A stretch of DNA of 64,000 bases from the NCBI RefSeq assembly GCF_032337135.1, contig NZ_JAVXZZ010000001.1, positions 1,612,001 to 1,676,000 on the forward strand, in the 5' to 3' direction. This DNA is from Allorhodoferax sp032337135. Its GTDB lineage: Bacteria; Pseudomonadota; Gammaproteobacteria; Burkholderiales; Burkholderiaceae_C. Below, piece by piece: positions 62,132-64,000 of this stretch; within the stretch, counting starts at the first letter, position 1, and every line of letters starts with the position of its first letter. A model generated the notes under the pieces. The model had not been told where the DNA came from. It worked only from the letters and a program-made list of their open reading frames with translations, and did not search any database. A program made the translations under genes and the position numbers.

Positions 62132-62395
62132 TCAGATCTCCTGATCAGGGTGGGATTCGGTTTGCTGGTAGACCATGGCAATGTTGAGGACCCCCTCTTC
62201 ACGTCCAATGGCTTCGTACTGGTCCGTCGCGCTGCGGTCGCTTTCGCTTTCGAGCGTGATGACGATCTTTCCGTCCTCGCTGGCGGCATGGATTTCCACG
62301 CCGGGCATGGAGGACAGGCGCGCCCGCACGGCAGGCTCTCGCCCGGGCTGGGCATAGACGATGGCACTTGAAATGTTCACAAAACTGCTTTCCAT
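62132..62395 (-). CDS. napD: NapD Tat-signal-binding chaperone
   Basis: An 87-residue protein of the NapD ferredoxin-like fold: NISSAIVYAQPGREPAVRARLSSMPGVEIHA and the late EAIGREEGVLNIAMVYQQTE. It binds the NapA signal peptide and helps cofactor loading. First gene of the nap operon; napE and napF are not present upstream. Confidence 0.92.
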   Translation of the reverse strand: MESSFVNISSAIVYAQPGREPAVRARLSSMPGVEIHAASEDGKIVITLESESDRSATDQYEAIGREEGVLNIAMVYQQTESHPDQEI

Positions 62396-62448
62396 CAGGG
62401 CAGCACCCGCGGACGAGGGAATATCCGAGTGCAGCGCTTGGTTATGTC

Positions 62449-62463
62449 CCTACAAACTGTAGG
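62449..62463. promoter_or_regulatory. CCTACA-AAC-TGTAGG operator-like palindrome upstream of napD
   Basis: Perfect 6-bp arms with a 3-bp spacer, 54-68 bp before the napD ATG. It lies where an activator or repressor of nap would bind. It only partly resembles NarL-type heptamers (TACYYMT), so the regulator is not assigned. Confidence 0.5.
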
Positions 62464-62514
62464 TTATTCACAGACAAAAACCATGACAAACATTAAGAAT
62501 TGGGAAGAAACGGT

Positions 62515-62537
62515 CCCGCAATTGCGGGTTAACCCGC
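62515..62537. promoter_or_regulatory. Two overlapping 14-bp palindromes in the napD-nasT region
   Basis: CCCGCAATTGCGGG (62515-62528) and GCGGGTTAACCCGC (62524-62537) are both perfect and share the GCGGG arm. They stand about 35-55 bp before nasT and 120-140 bp before napD. They may be dimer sites of one regulator or alternative hairpins of a transcript. Confidence 0.55.
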
Positions 62538-62570
62538 AGATTTCGGCATGAAACTTGCGTCGCCAAGGCC

Positions 62571-63218
62571 ATGAATGAAGCCTTGCGAATCGTGGTCGTC
62601 TCCCCTGAGCTGGATGCCTTTGCGCCGGACGATGCCCACGCGCAGACCCAGATCGGACGCTCGCGCAGCCTGCGCATCGGTCTGCTCGAAGGTGGATTCA
62701 ACCTGGTGGCCGTGCTGCCGGCCGACCCGTTCCTCGACGAGCGCCTGGAACAGTTGCGGCCGGACCTCGTGATCGTGGATGCGGAGAGCGAGGCGCGTGA
62801 CGCGCTGGAGCACGTGGTGATGGCCACGCGCGACGCACCCCGCCCCATCGTCATGTTTACCAATGACCAGGATGCGGAAACGGCACGCGCGGCGGTGGCG
62901 GCTGGGGTGTCGGCCTACGTGGTGGCGGGGCTGGCGCCAGAGCGCCTGCGCCCTATCCTGGACGTGGCCATGGCGCGCTTCGAACGTGATCAGGCCATGC
63001 AGTCCGAGCTGGCCGATGCCCGTGAAGAAATCCATGCCCTCAATTCCGCCATGAAGGACCGTGCCGTCATCGACCGGGCCAAGGCTTTGCTCATGCAGCG
63101 CCAGTCGCTCGATGAGGCCACCGCCTATGCGCGCCTGCGCAAGGCCGCCATGGACAAGAACCTGCGTCTGGTGGAAGTGGCCCAGCGCATGCTCGATGCC
63201 GCTGAATTGCTGGGCTAA
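62571..63218 (+). CDS. nasT: ANTAR-domain antiterminator response regulator NasT
   Basis: A 215-residue protein with a receiver-like domain (LRIVVVSPELDAF, DLVIVDAES, PIVMFTNDQD, SAYVVAGL; the phospho-site Asp is in VIVDAES) and a C-terminal ANTAR domain (DRAVIDRAKALLMQRQSLDEATAYARLRKAAMDKNLRLVEVAQRML). NasT binds leader RNA to prevent termination of nitrate-assimilation genes. nrtA with a terminator-bearing leader follows. Its usual nitrate sensor NasS is not adjacent upstream. Confidence 0.93.
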   Translation: MNEALRIVVVSPELDAFAPDDAHAQTQIGRSRSLRIGLLEGGFNLVAVLPADPFLDERLEQLRPDLVIVDAESEARDALEHVVMATRDAPRPIVMFTNDQDAETARAAVAAGVSAYVVAGLAPERLRPILDVAMARFERDQAMQSELADAREEIHALNSAMKDRAVIDRAKALLMQRQSLDEATAYARLRKAAMDKNLRLVEVAQRMLDAAELLG

Positions 63219-63251
63219 TCCGGGCACGTGGCGAGGATTGGCGTGCATGGT

Positions 63252-63266
63252 GCACTGCAGCAGTGC
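63252..63266 (+). promoter_or_regulatory. Candidate NtrC site 1 upstream of nrtA
   Basis: GCACT-GCAGC-AGTGC, a perfect dyad matching the NtrC form GCACY-N5-RGTGC, about 140 bp upstream of the sigma-54 promoter, an enhancer-like distance. It begins 34 bp after the nasT stop. Confidence 0.65.
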
Positions 63267-63289
63267 CCCAACCGCCGGCATGGTGCAGG

Positions 63290-63304
63290 GCACCAATACG
63301 GTGC
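63290..63304 (+). promoter_or_regulatory. Candidate NtrC site 2 upstream of nrtA
   Basis: GCACC-AATAC-GGTGC, a perfect dyad very close to the enterobacterial NtrC consensus. Its centre is 38 bp from that of site 1 and about 100 bp upstream of the -24 element, so the two could bind NtrC dimers as an enhancer pair. Confidence 0.7.
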
Positions 63305-63398
63305 AAGTTGTCGAATTCATGGATTAGTCAGGCTGTAGCCCTCGTATTCATTGCGCAAGACGCTTCAAGTTGTATAGCGGATGCGTGCTTGCGAGACT

Positions 63399-63414
63399 TG
63401 GCACGCTCATTGCA
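63399..63414 (+). promoter_or_regulatory. Sigma-54 (RpoN) promoter for nrtA
   Basis: TGGCAC-GCTCA-TTGCA exactly matches the -24/-12 consensus TGGCACG-N4-TTGCA with GG and GC ten bases apart. Transcription would start near 63425, leaving a leader of about 145 nt before the nrtA ATG. Together with the two upstream dyads this indicates nitrogen control of nrtA. Confidence 0.85.
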
Positions 63415-63424
63415 TTAAGAAACC

Positions 63425-63546
63425 CGAGCCCCGCAAGGGGTGGTCCAGGCCCCGTCCAACGGCGGGTGGGGCTGGTGGCCAGAAAAGGACAACGGCGTCC
63501 CCCGACCAGTGCAGCCTGCTGTACCTGGTCGGCGGACGCCTTTTTT
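63425..63546 (+). promoter_or_regulatory. nrtA leader with attenuator terminator (probable NasT target)
   Basis: GC-rich hairpins (CCCC-GCAA-GGGG near 63429-63440, and CCAGGCCCC pairing with GGGGCTGG near 63447-63477) precede an intrinsic terminator at 63494-63546. That terminator has outer stem GGCGTCC/GGACGCC and inner stem CCGACCAG/CTGGTCGG, followed by TTTTTT. It stands between the promoter and the nrtA start, which fits attenuation relieved by the ANTAR protein NasT encoded just upstream. Confidence 0.8.
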
Positions 63547-63571
63547 ATTTGCCATCCAAAGGAGTACTGCC

Positions 63572-64000
63572 ATGTCGACATCGGAGAAACCCACCATGAG
63601 CCGCCGCACCATCCTGCAAGCCGCCGCAGTCGGCGCCACCGTCATCGACCCCGCCTTGCGTTCCGTGGTGTACGCCGCAGGCAGCGACGCACCGGAAAAG
63701 ACCGAGGTGAAGATCGGATTCATTCCGCTGACCGACTGCGCCAGCGTGGTCATGGCGAGTGTGCTGGGGTTGGATCAGAAGTACGGCGTCAAGATCATCC
63801 CGACCAAGGAAGCGAGTTGGGCCGGTGTGCGCGACAAGCTCGTCAACGGCGAACTCGACTTTGCCCACGTGCTCTACGGCCTGGTCTACGGTGTGCATCT
63901 GGGCATCGGCGGACCCAAGAAGGACATGGCGGTCTTGGCCACGCTGAACCACAACGGCCAGGCCATCACCCTGTCGAAGAAGCTGGCGGAGAAGGGTGCC
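63572..64000 (+). CDS. nrtA: NrtA-type nitrate ABC transporter substrate-binding protein, 3'-truncated
   Basis: The ATG at 63572 has AAAGGAG upstream; 143 codons are visible before the window ends. A twin-arginine signal (SRRTILQAAAVGATV) precedes the CmpA/NrtA family start KTEVKIGFIPLTDCASVVMASVLGLDQKYG, then EASWAGVRDKLVNGELDFAHVLYG. The signal peptide favours a periplasmic NrtA over the cytosolic sensor NasS. The downstream nrtB/nrtC or reductase genes are outside the window. Confidence 0.9.
   Translation, partial: MSTSEKPTMSRRTILQAAAVGATVIDPALRSVVYAAGSDAPEKTEVKIGFIPLTDCASVVMASVLGLDQKYGVKIIPTKEASWAGVRDKLVNGELDFAHVLYGLVYGVHLGIGGPKKDMAVLATLNHNGQAITLSKKLAEKGA

Noticed and set aside
59292..62144. 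Plus-strand open frame of about 950 codons opposite napA/napG
   Set aside because: Antisense shadow of NapA; composition (Gly/His/Val-rich) is typical of reversed high-GC codons.
62545..62558. Sigma-54 promoter for nasT
   Set aside because: GG-N10-GC is present but the flanking bases are weak and the start would fall at or on the ATG, implying a leaderless message; kept only as a note.

Overview
The window is a chromosomal segment of a high-GC betaproteobacterium, most likely a member of the Comamonadaceae (Acidovorax/Rhodoferax/Hydrogenophaga relatives). This rests on gene-family resemblance, the pilU-pilT/yggS and rsmI-yraN-diaA-dolP arrangements, a denitrification and nitrate-respiration gene set, and a dispersed repeat (consensus start GCTAC..AATAGCTGC) that I associate from memory with this family. 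No database search was possible. I saw no rRNA, tRNA, CRISPR array or transposase.

Layout. (1) 1-4013 is a more AT-rich accessory patch: the 3' part of a tandem AAA+ ATPase, a highly divergent FtsZ-like protein with a degenerate nucleotide site, and a convergent pair encoding an alpha/beta hydrolase and a HAD-fold protein, followed by about 390 bp of hairpin-rich DNA. (2) 4014-13008 holds a minus-strand, translationally coupled signalling unit (phospholipase C-like protein, GAF-GAF hybrid histidine kinase, HD-GYP response regulator), an MBL-fold protein and an exported protein of unknown function. (3) 13085-21664 is mostly housekeeping: rsmI/yraN/diaA/dolP, a beta-hydroxyacid dehydrogenase, pilU, pilT, yggS, a WD40-like lipoprotein and a DUF3617 protein. 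(4) 21731-26327 has two Lrp/AsnC regulators divergent from ornithine cyclodeaminase and arginase, then a FimV-domain protein. (5) 26350-36387 is the nitrous oxide reductase locus: apbE/nosX divergent from nosZ-nosR-nosD-nosF-nosY-nosL plus a second, membrane-anchored NosL-like protein. (6) 36469-39167 has psuK-psuG and a HepT/MntA-type HEPN-nucleotidyltransferase pair. (7) 39251-46779 is a lysine-degradation operon (kamA-kdd-P-loop protein-kamD-kamE-kal-kce) with a divergent Lrp regulator. (8) 46870-57320 has a PAS-GGDEF-EAL protein, putA, a sensor kinase, a periplasmic binding protein, ppk2 and a nitroreductase. (9) 57363-62395 is napDAGHB without a visible napC. (10) 62571-64000 has an ANTAR regulator (nasT) and the start of an nrtA-type nitrate-binding protein with a multi-layered control region.

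Together the genes describe a facultative denitrifier with heavy amino-acid catabolism. Arginine goes to ornithine and proline (rocF, ocd), proline to glutamate (putA), and lysine to 3-aminobutyryl-CoA and crotonyl-CoA (kam pathway); each catabolic block has or adjoins a likely Lrp-type regulator or an AT-rich control region. Nitrate is reduced in the periplasm (nap) and N2O is reduced to N2 (nos).

The most novel-looking items are the degenerate FtsZ paralogue beside a tandem AAA+ ATPase with a cloverleaf-like leader between them, and the dispersed repeat found inside the coding frames of yggS and putA. Next in interest is the nrtA leader, where sigma-54, NtrC-like and terminator/antiterminator elements can all be read directly.
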